From contig BSBM01000186.1 in assembly GCA_027924585.1 (NCBI GenBank), forward strand, positions 4,464,001 through 4,528,000: 64,000 nucleotides of DNA, written 5' to 3'. Under the pieces are notes generated by a model that was not told the origin of the DNA, ran no database searches, and worked only from the letters and a program-made list of their open reading frames with translations. The translations under genes and the position numbers were made by a program. This document shows positions 11,936 through 25,202 of the stretch, one piece after another (the first letter of the stretch is position 1; every line of letters starts with the position of its first letter). The DNA is from Larix kaempferi. Its lineage: Eukaryota > Streptophyta > Pinopsida > Pinales > Pinaceae.

Positions 11936-12540
11936 GTAAATTTCTTTTAACCATCAATTTTCTTGGGTTTCTGCAACTCAGTAAATGCATAATTGTAATG
12001 AACTTTGATGTTCCTTTTTTCTGATTAGAGTAGGTTGAGAGGTTAATGGATTATATGATGTTAAATCCTCATTATATTAGCTATGTATGGTGAAGTAAAA
12101 GAATTATATTGGGAAGCATTGTATTGATGAATTATTGTAGATACTTAATGAGAAATGAATATCATGCATGGATATCAATAAAGAAAATGCATGAGAAAGC
12201 ATTGTATTGATGAATTATTGTAGATCCTTAATAAAAAAATGAACAGTATGAATGTTATATCAAGTTCGTGCAGAACTATTGTGTTTGGATTTAAAATATC
12301 ATACTCTTGTAGTAGGAAGGCATAACATTTTTAGTCTTGGGACATGTGTTATCTTGAGTTAAAATAAGAGTTGAGATCACTTTGGAAGACTCATCATCAC
12401 ATTATTAAACCTAAGATAAATGCATTTGTTTATAATTAATAAGTATGTTTAGTGAGAAGACTAATGAAATTGTTTACTAGGTAATCAAGGAAAAAAATGT
12501 ATACCCCTTTTTCCTGAAATATTAACTTGGAATTATGGGT
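11936..12540 (+). repeat. AT-rich spacer with an 83-bp direct duplication
   Basis: The phrase AAGCATTGTATTGATGAATT and its continuation start at 12114 and again at 12197, 83 bp apart, diverging after about 50 bp. Nothing else is recognised here. Confidence 0.6.
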
Positions 12541-13140
12541 ATGTTACATGGAGAGGTGGGGGAGGAGGGGAGGATGGTGGGAGAGGAGGAGGAGGGGGAG
12601 GAGGAGGCATAAGACGAGGCATAGGTGAAATGTGAAGGGTGGGGAGAGGGGAGGGAGCGGGAGAGGAGGAGGGGAATAAGGGAAGGGGTAGAGGGGAGAG
12701 GGGAGAAAGGGAGAATAATGTGATAAGGTGGTTAGATGGAAGGGAGAGGAGGAGGTGGTTGAGTAGAGGGAGAGGAGGATGATATGAAGGAGGGGAAGTG
12801 AGAGGGAGAGGGGAGAGGGTGAGGAGGAGTAATGGGGCGGAGGATGAGGGGGGGTGAGGAGGAGGAGGAGGGGGGATGAGGAGGAGGAGTAGGGGTAAAT
12901 GGAGGATGAGGTGGATATGGTGTGGAGGAGGAGGAGGAGGAGGGGAAGGAGAGGGTGGGAGGGGGAGGGGGGGGAGGAGAGGGTGGGAGGGGGAGGGGGG
13001 GGAGGAGAGGGTGATGAAGAATATGAGGAGGATAAGGGAGGAGGATAAGTAAGAGGAGTAGGAGGAGGAGGCGGGGATGAAGAGGAGGAGGGGGTGTACA
13101 AGGATGGGGGGAGGGCGAGGGGGAGGGGTAGGGGCGGTTG
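12541..13140 (+). repeat. Polypurine block 2
   Basis: A second, 600-bp block with the same G/A-only composition and orientation as block 1. It contains a 28-bp tandem unit (GAGAGGGTGGGAGGGGGAGG plus a G run) starting at 12949, 12977 and 13005. It ends about 20 bp before the start codon of the gag fragment. Proline-rich minus-strand ORFs here are compositional artefacts. Confidence 0.88.
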
Positions 13141-13162
13141 AAACTACTCTTGACATCTTTGT

Positions 13163-14895
13163 ATGATTCAAACAAGATACTCAAATTCTAAGAAGAAGGA
13201 TCCTTTGTCAGAGGAAGAAGAGGGAGAAGAAATCAATTCTACTGAAGGGAACATAAAAGGAGAGTCAGATATGTCTCACAATGAAGAAAAAGATGAGTTC
13301 AAGATATTTTTTCAAAGCATGATGAAAGGATTACAAGACATCTCTCAAAATATTGTTCAATCTGGAAAGGAGACCAGAGAGTTCTTAGTTCAGTATCTAG
13401 GAAGTAAAAATGGAGAGGGGAGTAGCAATGGTACCCCACATGGAAAAGGGAATATCAGTGGTGGCTCTATTTTCACAATAAATGGTCCTCACAATCACTC
13501 TAATGAATTCAATATGGAATCTTAGCTTCATTCCATGCCTACTATGCGCAATTTTACTAAAGAACAAAGAGAGGAACCTGAGGTTTAAAATGAAGGTCTT
13601 GCTTCATGGGAAGACACATATGTTGAGTACCTCACACTAAATGAAGAATGAAGAAGAGATTTTCCATTCAAATATTTATGTGATCTTCAGTACAAGACAA
13701 ATTTGAGAGGAATCTTTCAGATGCCAAATCAGAACTATGAGTTAAGAAATGCTATTGGTAAAATTTATTTTCCTTACTTTGATGTCTCATAGAAGTGGAC
13801 TACTAACTCTTGGATTCAAAAGCTTCATAATTATATTCAGTTAAATCTAATGGATGAGAGAGATGCCATTAAGTTGGATTCTCTGCACTTACATGGGAAG
13901 TCATTGATTGGTGGTTTCATGGCCTGAAAACAATTGGGAATGATCAAGTGGCCACTTATGAAGAGTTCACAAGAATACTGGCTAAAATATTCAAAAGAAG
14001 ATATCTTGACATCACCTTCAGAGAACTAGCACATATGAAGCAGACTGGAACTTATGAAGCTTACATCTCTGAGTTTCAAAAACTAGCTGTGATGGTATTT
14101 GATATCTCAGAAGCTAAATTGATCCTATTGTTCATTGAAGGGTTAGTAGAACCTTTAAAAGGTTTGGTGAAGGCTTACATACCCTCTACCTTGTAAGATG
14201 CACTAAGTATAACAAGAGACTTGCAAGACTCTATTCCAAGGACAATATTTCCTCCTAGAACTCTTGGTCCTACTCAATTCAAGAATCAAAGGCCACCCAT
14301 GAAAGGTCCTTCTGGAAATTTCAAGAGGGACAACTATTCACACGATTGAGATGAATTGAGAAGAAGGAAGCAGTGCTTCACTTGTCAAGAACCATGGGTT
14401 CCAATACATAGATGTTCTAAAGGAAAGGCACACTACATTTAAGTTTACTCAGACAGTGAAGCTAAGGAGGAAGAAGAAGAGGCCCCAGTAGATGCAAAAG
14501 TTTCCTATGAGACTACAGAAGAAGAACCTGCCCCTGAGGTGAGCAAGATTGCAATACTGCCAGGAGTGCCTCACTTCCATACACTCAAATTCAAAGGAGT
14601 GGTTCAAGGACAATCAATCACTATATTAGTGGATGGATGAGCAACACTTAACTTAATTAATTCAACTCTATTCAAAAGGAGGAAGCTACCTACTAAAAAA
14701 TTTGGAGGCTTCATTGTTATCATTCCAGGTAATCATTCTATGGATTGTTCTAGATGGATTCCAAAATTGCATATTTATATAGGGGATCATACCATAACAT
14801 ATAGCTTTTATGTTGTGAATGTGGTTGATACTAACATGGTCTTGGGAGTACAATGGTCGTATTCCATTGCAAAGCACTCCATAGACTATTTTTGA
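13163..14895 (+). pseudogene. Ty3/gypsy gag-protease fragment (third family)
   Basis: The ORF beginning MIQTRYSNSKKK at 13163 is an acidic gag N-terminus. After several stops and a frame change near 13930, the retrotransposon gag domain is clear at 13948-14196 (YEEFTRILAKIFKRR and YEAYISEFQKLAVMV). A zinc-knuckle-like motif (CFTCQEPWVPIHRC) lies at 14374-14415. The aspartic protease follows: LVDG then a stop where DGGAT is expected (14632-14640), then the FYVVNV and VLGVQW blocks to about 14880. Reverse transcriptase and integrase are missing, so the copy is cut off inside protease. The knuckle and protease differ from both other gypsy families in the window. It is dead. Confidence 0.85.
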
Positions 14896-15843
14896 AGCCT
14901 CAGATGTGTAGGTGCGAGAATGGGTTCTAAGGCGAACAACATAGGGTGAAAACCCATACTGAAAGGCTTCAAAATGCCATGCACAAGGAAAATTCTATCC
15001 CCAACATGTTTGGAATAGTAATCTCTCATGGATACAATGGCCTCTGCTAGCACTTGTGGGGTTTGATCCTAGAAGGATATGTCTTCATAAGAAGGAAGAT
15101 CAAAGTATCCTGATTCTAAAGTGGATCTAAACCTAAGAAAACTCTACCTTAAAAGAAAATGTAAGCTAAGTCAGATCTAATCTAAAAGGAATGTATTGTT
15201 TGTGTGTAAGGTAACTTGGTTTGAGTTCCAATAAGTTATCTCATCAACTTGACAGAAATGTGAAATTGAATCATTAACTCATTGCTTTAAAATACAATCA
15301 GGCAATAAAAATTACTGATACTAATTCAAAGATTAAGCATATCCAAGATTATCCTGTTGTTCTTTTGTCAATTGAAAAATCAACATGAAATTAATAATTT
15401 ATGTGAATGATTTGCAGAAATAGATAAAGATTTTAATTAAAGAAATTCAATTAAAACATAAATACACAAAGATCATGAATTAAGACAAATTTGAATTCTA
15501 CATCAATGCATTAATGATTGGCTGCAAAAATTAGCAATATTAATTGATAATTAAGGTGAAGAAATCAAACATCATCAAAGAAATTTGATAACTTACACAA
15601 AGAAGATTCCAAAAGAAACTAACTTTGATTCATTGGTCTACAAAAAATTACATGATCACAAGTGAAACAACGTTTCTCTAGTCCTTCTATGGCGATTATC
15701 TCCCCCCCCCTTCCCCATCAGTCTTATATCCCTTTAAATAATAATTGCAGAAATGGTTACAAAGGGTAGTTTTCCCATGAAAACTGGGATTTACAAAATC
15801 AGACTATTCTAATATATCATCGTAGAAAATGGTCCATAACGCG
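14896..15843. other. Spacer; target site of the Tat-like element
   Basis: No gene is supported. A C-run lies at about 15700. The last five bases (ACGCG, 15839-15843) are the left target-site duplication of the element that starts at 15844; before that insertion this sequence joined the sequence now at 41690. Confidence 0.5.
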
Positions 15844-16473
15844 TGTTAAGGATGAAATTGTTCTCTTTTTTATGTGTTTCTTTTAGGATTGTTTGAACTT
15901 CATTTTCTTTTATTTGTCCATGATTTTGATTATTTTGTTTTCAATTTTTATTTATTTATTATTGATTTTAATTTTTTAGTTCAAAAACCTTTAAATGTCT
16001 TCTGTGGCATGATATCTATCTCAAAGTTTTCAATTATATCTATTTAGCTTTATCATAAAGCTTTTAACCAAGATCTAACCTTTACCCAAAGTGTATTTGT
16101 TAAATTGCCTATGTTAAAAGATTCTTGCAGCTCAAAGTTCAAAATAGACCCCTAATGCGCTACAGGAATTTGATATGATGAAAGATCGTGGTTATTTATG
16201 TTGAATGGTGACTCGTTATGAGTTATGATAACTTGAGATGTTGAGTTATGATCAATTAAGATACTAAAAGACATGTTGAAGAATGATAATAGTTACAAGC
16301 TCTATTACATTTCATCATTGTAAGACATGAGGGTTTGAAGTGCCACAAGTCAAATTTGGGGATCATGAAATGCAAAGATGAAGACATCTATAGCTGAACC
16401 CGGTTAGTTACACATCTTTGAACATTTATAGCCTCTCCTTCAGAAACTTAGTTAATAAACTTGCAATTATAAG

Positions 16474-17586
16474 ATGGGAAGAAGTGGCGAGATTAACAAG
16501 GTAGAACCGATGGACACGAAGTGGGTTGCGCAATTTTCGAAATGTGCAGACTTGTTTAAAGTAGCTAGATGGTTCAATTTCTTCGAGAAAGTTACTGGGT
16601 TTAATGAATAAGTTTCGATTTAATTTGCAAAGAATTTGACTAATGATGTTATTAAGTTCAAAACCTTAATATTTCAGCTCACGGAAGCCTTAATTTATGA
16701 AGCTACTTGCATCGCCATGGATGGGGAATTGTGGTTCAAAAAGTTCCTTTCAAGTTTGACCCAAATCCTTTCTTGCTACCAGGTAATGAAACCCTAAATT
16801 GGAGCAATGGTGTTCATATAACAAATTTTCAACCAGAATGGAGGGAGGTGCTAGTCATTATACAAGCCTACGTTACATGTGAGGGCAGGTTCTCAATGGT
16901 TTTTAAATACCATGTTAGGTTTTTTATGCATCTTAAATTGCACTGTAAAATGAATCTACCTTCTTGTACAAAAGCATCCAAAAAATGTCAAATAAGGTGA
17001 AAGCGCATCCCGAGCATATAACGCCGCATCCTGAGCTTACAAGGCAATCCATATTTCATCATGGAATTAAAAAACTAATCATTCAAACAGTACTAGAAAA
17101 GGAAAAGAAGACCTAGGAATATTTTATATTTTGGTCTGGATTTATGAATGAACAGGATGAGCGAATAAACAAGAATAGGTCCAAAAAGAAAGGTAAAAAG
17201 GGTAAGGAGGGAGTTTTGATACAAGAAATTTCTGAAAAGCCTCTGTTATAGGAAAAATAAAAAAGTCCCGAAAAGGAGGAACAAGTTAATATAGTCGAAG
17301 AAAAATAAGAACATTGTCAAGAAGAGAAAGAACACTGTCAAGAAGTTCAAGAAATAGAGAAAACAATTAGTCTTGCAGCTGAACAAGTTCAAAGTCTAGT
17401 CACACCAAAACAGAGTATAATTGAGAACCTAGTTTCACAGACTTCTACAGAAGATACAAAGAATGAATGTTTCCAGGTTATGGACTTAGAAGCATATGCA
17501 AACCTCCTCATGCAGTTAAGAGAATAAATTTAGAAGTTTAGAACAAGATCAACTACGAACAATAATATGGAAAAGGGTTCAAGTTC
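16474..17586 (+). pseudogene. LTR-encoded ORF, 5' LTR copy, N-terminal part (broken)
   Basis: This is the counterpart of the 3' LTR frame that starts at 39255. It opens MGRSGEINKVEPMD but has stops at about 16608 and 16620, a one-base loss in an A-run near 16739, a four-base loss near 16960 and an insertion near 17010. The stretch 16707-17000 remains open and matches the 3' copy (FKFDPNPFLLPGNETLNWS). The stop after KEKKT is shared with the 3' LTR copy. The chromovirus insertion at 17586 cuts the frame. Confidence 0.8.
17582..17586. other. Target-site duplication, left (AGTTC)
   Basis: AGTTC immediately precedes the 5' LTR and is repeated at 31012-31016 after the 3' LTR. The intact 3' LTR of the host element reads continuously through this point near 40348 with one AGTTC. 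Confidence 0.95.
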
Positions 17587-20500
17587 TGTAATATCCTGAA
17601 TTTTGTACTAACTATTTGGTTGTTATATTGGGCCACGGCCCCAGCACCTATGTTTATTTTGAGTATTGGGAATGATACCTAGCACCTATGATTTATTCTT
17701 TTATATGTATATCGACATATCGGGCATGGACATTGACTAACTTCTTTATTTGAGTATATACTGGGCAAGAAGGCCCCAATGTTTAATGATGTTCTTCAAC
17801 TTTGATAAGGGTACAAAACCTAATACACTGAGATGATCTTTTGTTACTTACTATGCGGAGCTATGATTTTACATGATTTGACTTATGAGTGTGTTGAGCG
17901 TGGACTCAAAAACACACATGTAACCTACGCACTGGGCATAAGCCCCGATGTACCTAGAAGAATGTTTATGTACTGTGAGTAATCCCTGAGGTACATTGAG
18001 TGTTGCTCCTAAGCCCTGGAGCACTCCAAGCTTGATAAACGAATACTGGATCCGAGGCAACTTAAATATTATAGATGTGCCTCACAACCACATTCTACCA
18101 CTAGTGTTGAGAAGAGGCTCCATAATTGCACTAGCGTAATGCCCATGTGAGAGTGTTGAGTTAAAAGGCTCTGAAGAGCACTCGGGGTTACTAAATCTCA
18201 AAGTGTTGAGTCGGAAGGACTCTGAATAGCACTTTTACTTTCATCACACTTATTTTATTTGATTAAATGATTTATTTTTATCTATCATCAAGTACTGCGG
18301 GAACTACCATGTTAAATAAGGGAATCCGACATGAAAGAGAGAGACTAGAGGTGCCTATCCAAGCCTACCGAAAGACCGTCCAAAGAAGTGGACGTTAACC
18401 CTAATTTGTTAAACCAAAGTATCATACAGGATTACATACTGGTATTAATAATTGTAATAAATAAGGAAGTGATTATTTATTTATAAAAGACATTCATTGC
18501 ATATAGGTTATGCATAGTGGGATGCCACATTATGTAATAATATTAATAAAAGTATTCATATTTAGTGGACAACCATGACTGCAAATAATAGTAATAGTGT
18601 ATTAATACCTAGGTTGGAATTACTATTATTATAATTATTGTTACCATAATTATTATGAAGAGCTTAAATAAAAAATCACTGATAGATTAAGCCATTGAAA
18701 AAGTCTTAGTGTAAAAAAACTAAATACTTATTAAATATTATATTTTAAATATTATTTATTAATTTAAAGAAACAAATTATTCCAATAGTCATAATTAAAG
18801 AATACCCTACTTGAAGAGGGCAGATCCCAAGTTGGGGATTATCTATCTTTTCATTATCATTCTTTGATGGTCATTAAAGGAAAAACTTCTGCTCCAAGAA
18901 ACTGAACCAGTAGTAACCTTTGGTTCTCTATCTCTTTTGCATGTTGGAATCCAGCTCGGGGGGATCCATACTGAACCAGGAATAGTTGTAGGATCATGGT
19001 TGGGAGGAACATGATAGCCCCAAAGTTATCCAGCTAAAGGAAATCACCCTAACAGGTTAGCTAGATACAACAGGCTCTACATTAACCATTGTTGCGTGTG
19101 CAGGTCACTACAGGAAGGATTCAAGTGCCAAGCAGCTAGGTTTCCACAGGAAGGGACCAAGTACTCAAGCAGCTAGGTATGGGGTATTTAATGTTTCAAA
19201 TTTTCAGTTATAATAAAGTTAGGTTTCTACAATTAGAATAGATACTGCATTATTGTTCATTATCAATATTATCAATTTTGAGGTTCTGCCCAGAACCTAG
19301 TGGAGGGTCTAGTAGGGCTAGCCGAGCTGACCTTTGCTAGACAGTGTACATTGTCTTCTAGGTTAGGGTTATTATAATTCCTTGTTCATAGATATATGTC
19401 TTATGTTTGAATTATATTCCCTATTCATAGGGCAGAGTTTCATCTAAGACTATTAGTTCTTTTTACATTATTACCCTGTCTATATTGGAAACACTACCAA
19501 ATAGAAATAAAAACCAGACAACGAAAATTTCAGCTGCACTACACATTTATATTATCAAACATCTCTACGATAGCAATCTTTAATCAAACTTTAAACGCAT
19601 CAAGTATTACCCATAGATTCGTATTCCAAAACGTAGGTTCACATATCCAAACATAGATTCACATATAATTCAATCGTCATCTGCATTTTAAATATGGGTG
19701 CCAATCCCAAAACCCTTATGGGCTTGCAATTCATGGATCGGATCCCATCCCCAATAAAAAAGCGCTTCATATCAAACCGAATTTATTGAATACACAGTAA
19801 CCTTAAACGTATTTCTACGTTAGTTAACCATTAGTCCTTGTAAACAGTAAAATAGAAATTCATAGGAGGAATTCGGATTTCAATGTTTAAAACTTAGAGA
19901 AGTCAAACGCAAATCGATACCACAGGCAGACTTCAGCAACGATGATTTGTTTCCACTTTAAAATTCTTAACCTCAAACTTAGAAAAATTACGAAGGTCAC
20001 GACTACACACACGCAGGCTTGAAATTTCAACTTGAAAACTCTAATGGGCACCTCCCCAGTTCACGGTTCTAATCTCATAACCTAAGGATAGGTGCCCATA
20101 CTTTTCAAAACTGGTAAACCACAGGTTTGGGTATCAAACACCTGGAATAGCTCATCTTGCCCAGGACCATTCATGATAAAATTAGACTCTGGATAAGAGT
20201 ATCATAGGTATCAACGAAATACAAATCTACCATTTATTAGCCCAATTGTCTAGCTACAGGATAATACTATAACAGTGCATACATTCTTACAAATTGTGCC
20301 ATAGGAAAGAAATACACAAGACAGAGCCAGGGTAGGTATCACATATAACATGGAATCCATTTATTTATACAAGCGATTTTTCCATTAGAGTTTTTATACT
20401 GACAAAGGCATCATTCAAAAATATAGTAGCCAGGGTTCCTTCGTACAGCCATTAAGCCTCATAGAAATGAAAGCGCAGATGCCCTTTATTATTACAGTTC

Positions 20501-21882
20501 AAACTTTGAAAAAAAAATGATACCCATGATTACATACAGGAAAGAAAAAAATATACACTTTCAGAATCCCATATTCACACAAGTACAAATATAGAAATAG
20601 CAACCAAGGCCAATCCATTAAACCCTGCTACAAGCAGAGGGACCCTCAGAAGTTTTCACCATCAAAATATTAATTACAATGAGTCTTCATACATCGGGTC
20701 AAGCCAAAGTTGATCACCCCTGAGACTTCAAAAATATGAGTGAGCCAAAGGCCTCATGAAGTCTCGCCGTCATAATTTACCAAAACCGAGAAAGGTAAGT
20801 CTGAAGGGTTAACAGAACCCGAGTCTTACCATTTCCAAACGCCATGAGTAGTTCGTAAGGGCTCTTTTCTGGTTCAACACAGGGAGCCACTCCATACCTG
20901 TCAACGAGAACATATTCGAGGTTAGAACCTGAATAGTTAAAGGATTATGGAGTTAAAAATTGAGAAAACTTTAGGGGTAACGAGAAGAGTAGTTACCTGT
21001 AGATGGGTTCTGCTACATCGAAACCATGCCCATCAATGATACCCTGGCCATGAGCATATCTCAGGACATGCGTAGTTGCTCCACCAACAATATGAAGAAT
21101 CTCCCTCTAAGCCAAGAGACAATCAAACTCATGACTTGATATCGTTGGGAAAACCCTTGCCAAAACCCTTCATCCAACTGGCCACAAACCACGTGATTGC
21201 CAAAGAGTGCATTTAATATAGCCAACTACCACGATAGGACACCATTGCGAATTGCAAATCATATCGTATAGTTTTTGGGGTTCAAACATTTAGTTAAGTA
21301 TCATAAAGGACAAAGACCTCAACCCTTACATATTTAGCACCAATGGTGTTTTTATTCCACCTTGAGAATTTCACATGATGAAACTATTCACAAAATAACC
21401 ACGAGAGACACCTGCGAGGAAATATCAAATAAGTATGCAATAGCAGAATCGCTAAGTAAGACCATAGGTCTCAAACATTCACACCTTACCTCTCGGCGAC
21501 TCCGCCAGGAGTGCTGGGATTAAGCCCAAAGTTTCAGAGAAATTGAACTTCACTCATCAAGTTCATCAAACCTGAGGATTAACATTCAAACAATTGAGAT
21601 TTTAAAACATACATTTAAAGTGCACAAGAAGCAAAATGACTGCTAGTATTATCTCATGACTACACTCTGCAATCATACTCAACATAATCACTTCCCCATT
21701 GACAAGCATGACCAATGAGAACTACCTTGTTAGAAATTCTCCCAAACACTTAGATATTGAATGCAATACCGATACCCTTTTTTTACAACACTGAAGTTGT
21801 TTCATAAATTATAATTGGTGTTAGGCATATTTGCAAGGTGAAGGAATTTTTTTTTTATTCTATTATTTTTAGGGACATTACA
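17587..21882 (+). repeat. 5' LTR of the chromovirus
   Basis: The LTR is 4,296 bp from TGTAATATCC to GGGACATTACA. It differs from its 3' partner by roughly 5-6% in the first 250 bases compared by eye, plus small indels (for example 26 bases missing from the 3' LTR near 30240). Short internal repeats lie at about 17930-18240 (GGGCATAAGCCC-like and AGTGTTGAG...AGAGCACT phrases). Small ORFs inside are not shared between copies. Confidence 0.94.
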
Positions 21883-21884
21883 AG

Positions 21885-21898
21885 TGGTATGAGAGCCC
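21885..21898 (+). other. Primer binding site (initiator-Met type)
   Basis: TGGTATGAGAGCCC starts two bases after the LTR. The usual plant site is TGGTATCAGAGC, so there is one C-to-G difference. It primes minus-strand DNA synthesis from tRNA-iMet. Confidence 0.88.
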
Positions 21899-22067
21899 AA
21901 CTAAAAAACTAAGTGACCTATTCAACTCATTACAAACATTCGATGCAGATATTCAGTAAATAGAAACATGCATTTGTGAAATTGTTATTTTTATGAGAGG
22001 AGTAAACTAACAGATTTTTTTGTTCGTGACACTTATATAGCATTGTAGGTACAGTCATTGTCTAAAA

Positions 22068-23285
22068 ATGAATGTAGAACAGGGTAGTAGCATACATGAA
22101 AATTTGAACTCGCCACCACGAGAACAAGAAATTGTAGTCGAACTCAACTCGGATTTAATGAAATCGCTGCAAAACCTACAGGCAGAATTCCAAAGTTTCA
22201 GAGATGAGAACATGCAAGAAAGAAGAGAGCAGCAAGTTATAAATGAAGCCTTACTCCAAATCTTAATAGGGGCAAAGCCCCATGAATAGCCTACTCTCTT
22301 AGTCAACACTTTTAAGACAGGAAACTACCACCCAAGGGAATCTTCCAGTCATAAGAGAGAAGAGCAAGAAGAACACTATCCAGAATCAATGGAAGAGGAA
22401 TGTAAGGACTCTTCCAACGATGATGGTTCAACACCTCCTTGCGAGAGAAGGAGGAAGAGTGATGACAGTTTGCAAGGAGAATTCAGGAAGATAAGAGCCC
22501 CAACTTATGATGGAGAGATCAACTCTAGGGAAAAGACTGAAGAGTGGCTACTAGGAATGAATAAATACTTCAAGGTTCATAATTACTCCAGTGAAATGCA
22601 AGCCCAACTAGCCATCTACAACATGAATGGTAAGGCTGCCAAATGGTGGCGGGACTTGAAGCACACCAAAGGACAAGAATTGAGAGACATAACCTGGCAT
22701 ACTTCCATCATAATATTCTAGGACAAATATATGTCTGAAAGATTCTTTGATAAGAAAATTAAAGAATTTCATGAGTTGAAAATGGGCTCTCTGACAATGG
22801 AAGCATTCATAAACCGATTCCTAGACTTGCTGCACTATGTGCCATACATTAAAGACGAGAAGGTCAAAATTCAATAATTCTTGGGAGGGTTGCCACCAAA
22901 CTTTAGAGAAAAGACAGAGTTTGGCATGCCCAAAACAATTGATGTGACCTTACATAAAGCAAGGTTGTGTTATGAACATGGACAACCAAGGAATGAAAAC
23001 ATCAACAGAAATAGAGATAGGTTCAGAACCTTCTCGGACAACCACAGACCGAGTTTTAGACCTCCACCTTATTGGAAACATAACAACAGTTTTCCGCCCA
23101 ATAGAGGCTTCAACCGACCTCAAGCATGACCAAGTGCACCCCCACCACTTGTCAATAGGCCAGTTTTCAATAGAGGGACAAAAGCTGTCCCACCAACTGT
23201 TTCTTGTTGGAAATGCCAAGGGCCACACTACTACAGAGACTGCCCCAGCAAAACAGATGGAGTTTTACATAACGTCGAGGAATAA
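22068..23285 (+). pseudogene. Chromovirus gag region
   Basis: The N-terminus is polar and coiled-coil-like (LQNLQAEFQSFRDENMQE). The retrotransposon gag domain follows: WLLGMNKYFKVH, AKWWRDLK and MEAFINRFLDLL. An Arg/Asn/Pro-rich linker leads to a zinc knuckle (CWKCQGPHYYRDC, spacing CX2CX3HX4C) at 23205-23243. Stops occur at 22287, 22719, about 22875, 23127 and 23283. Gag would package the genomic RNA into virus-like particles. Confidence 0.9.
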
Positions 23286-23299
23286 CCTACCATAGGAGA

Positions 23300-23760
23300 C
23301 ATGGAAAAGACACCAAGGATTTATGACGCTCTCGATGGTCGACAGACAGATCACCAAGCCACCATGGTGGAAATAGAGGGTAAGATCTCTAACATTGCCA
23401 TGTAAGTTTTAATAGATCCTGGCGCTTGCTGAAGCTATATCTCCCCTAAGTTAGTGGACAATTGTAAGTTGGACCGAGAACCTCACGAGAAACCATGGCT
23501 AGTACAACTAGCCACCGGCACCAAATGAAAGGTCTCAGAGTTAGTTAAGACCTGTGAAATAGACTTAAATGGGTTCCAAACTAGGATATATTTAAAAATT
23601 CTACCCCTAGGGTCGTATGATGCACTCATCGGCATGGATTGGTTAGAACAACACGATGTCCTACTAGAATGCTTAAACAAACCCTTACTCTGCATGGATG
23701 ACCAAGGGAATCAAAAGATGATTCAGGGTATCCCTAAGAAAGTGTCAGTACGATAGATCT
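23300..23760 (+). pseudogene. Chromovirus aspartic protease
   Basis: The active-site motif is LIDPGAC followed by a stop at 23430 and SYIS (catalytic Asp at 23415). The second half of the fold is seen as LGSYDALIGMDWLEQHDV at about 23608-23660. Stops at about 23403, 23430, 23526 and 23754 break it. Confidence 0.88.
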
Positions 23761-23849
23761 CCGCCTTACAAGTAAAGAAATGTATCAGAAAAGGTTGCAA
23801 ACTCTTTGCCGTCAATATCCAAAACATAGAAACTGATAGGGAACAAAAG

Positions 23850-24660
23850 ATTGAGGACTTCCCAGTCCTCGTAGAATTCAAGGATGTATTTCCCGAAGAA
23901 ATACCGAGATTACCAACCAAATGAGACTTAGACGTTTCCATCGAGCTAAAACCCGGGTCAGTGCCAACTTCCAAAGCCCTGTACCACATGAGCACACCAG
24001 AATTGGTGGAGCTCAAGCTTCAGTTACAAGAGTTAATAGATAAAGCGTACATCTGACCTAGTGTGTCCCCTTAGGGCGCACCGATACTCTTCGTCAAGAA
24101 GAAAGACAAAATGATGTGGATGTGCATCGATTACCACCAACTCAACAAGATGACCATTAAGAACCGCTACCCACTCCCTAGGATCGATGACTTGTTTAAG
24201 CAATTCAGAGGGGCAAAGATCTTTTCAAAGATCGACTTGTGATCCAGTTACCATCAGGTGAGGATCCAAGATGAGGATATCAATAAAATCGCATTCCAAA
24301 TCCGTTACGGCCACTGTGAGTTCGTAGTGATTCCCTTTGGGTTAACGAACGCACCGGCCAACTTTATGTGCAGGATGAACAATATATTTAGTAAATACCT
24401 CGATAAATTCATTCTAGTCTTTATTGATGACATTTTGTTCTACTCCAAGAATGAAGTAGAACATGAGGAGCACCTCCGGATTGTTTTACAGATACTAAGG
24501 GAACACCAACTTTATGCCAAGTTTAGTAATTGTGATTTCTACAAACCCCAGATTCAATACTTAGGACATATCATTTTCGAGAAGGGAATAGCCATCGACC
24601 CCTAAAAGGTCAAAGCTATCGAAGAATGGCCCACACCTACTTGCGTCTTTGATATAAGAT
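23850..24660 (+). pseudogene. Chromovirus reverse transcriptase
   Basis: Blocks in order are the connection [42 protein letters not shown], and the catalytic FIDD at 24420-24431 in [13 protein letters not shown]. The thumb region [14 protein letters not shown] follows. The catalytic Asp pair is intact, but stops at 23922, 24054, 24072, 24240 and 24603 kill the frame. Confidence 0.92.
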
Positions 24661-24759
24661 CATTGTTCTTAGGATTAGCCAGCTACTACCGAAATTTCAT
24701 TGGGAACTTTTCATGGATTGCATGTCCCATGACCACCTTGCAGAAAAAGGCAAACAAGT

Positions 24760-25202
24760 TTATCTGGATGGATAAGTGCGAAGAAAGCTTTCAAAAGCTA
24801 AAGCAACTACTGATTAGTGTACCGATTCTGCGTATCGCAGATCCCAATGGGTACTTCATCGTTTGCACGGATGCAAGCAAGGAAGGACTCGGGGGAGTCC
24901 TTATGCAAGATAATTTTGCCATATGCTATGAATCGAGGAAACTAAAAGAGCATGAGCAGAACTACCCTACTCATGACCTTGAACTAGCCGCCATCATCCA
25001 TGCTCTGAAAATGTGGCAACATTATCTCATGAGAAAGAAATTCCTATTGATGACTGATAACATGAGCTTGAAATACCTTTTCGACCAACCCGACCTAAAT
25101 GCTAGGCAGGTTAGGTGGTTAGCCTCCCTTAGTGAATACCATTTTGAGCTAAAGCATATAAAAGGAAAGGAAAACAAGATTGCGGACGCCTTGAGCCATT
25201 GA
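24760..25202 (+). pseudogene. Chromovirus RNase H
   Basis: The four acidic catalytic positions are visible: VCTDASKEG, THDLELAA, LMTDNMS and ENKIADALS. The frame is open from 24663 to the stop at 25200, which sits where the usual ALSRR motif would continue. Two adjacent CpG-type changes would explain it. Confidence 0.9.

Larger units (their letters stand above)
15844..17586 (+). repeat. 5' LTR of the Tat-like element, left part
   Basis: This piece matches 38622-40350 of the 3' LTR with about 5% difference in the first 325 bases I compared by eye. It is interrupted at 17586 by the chromovirus. Joined to 31017-32347 it gives an LTR of about 3,074 bp, against 3,063 bp for the 3' copy. Confidence 0.92.

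Noticed and set aside
12532-13184. Three overlapping proline-rich minus-strand ORFs
   Set aside because: Same compositional artefact in purine block 2.
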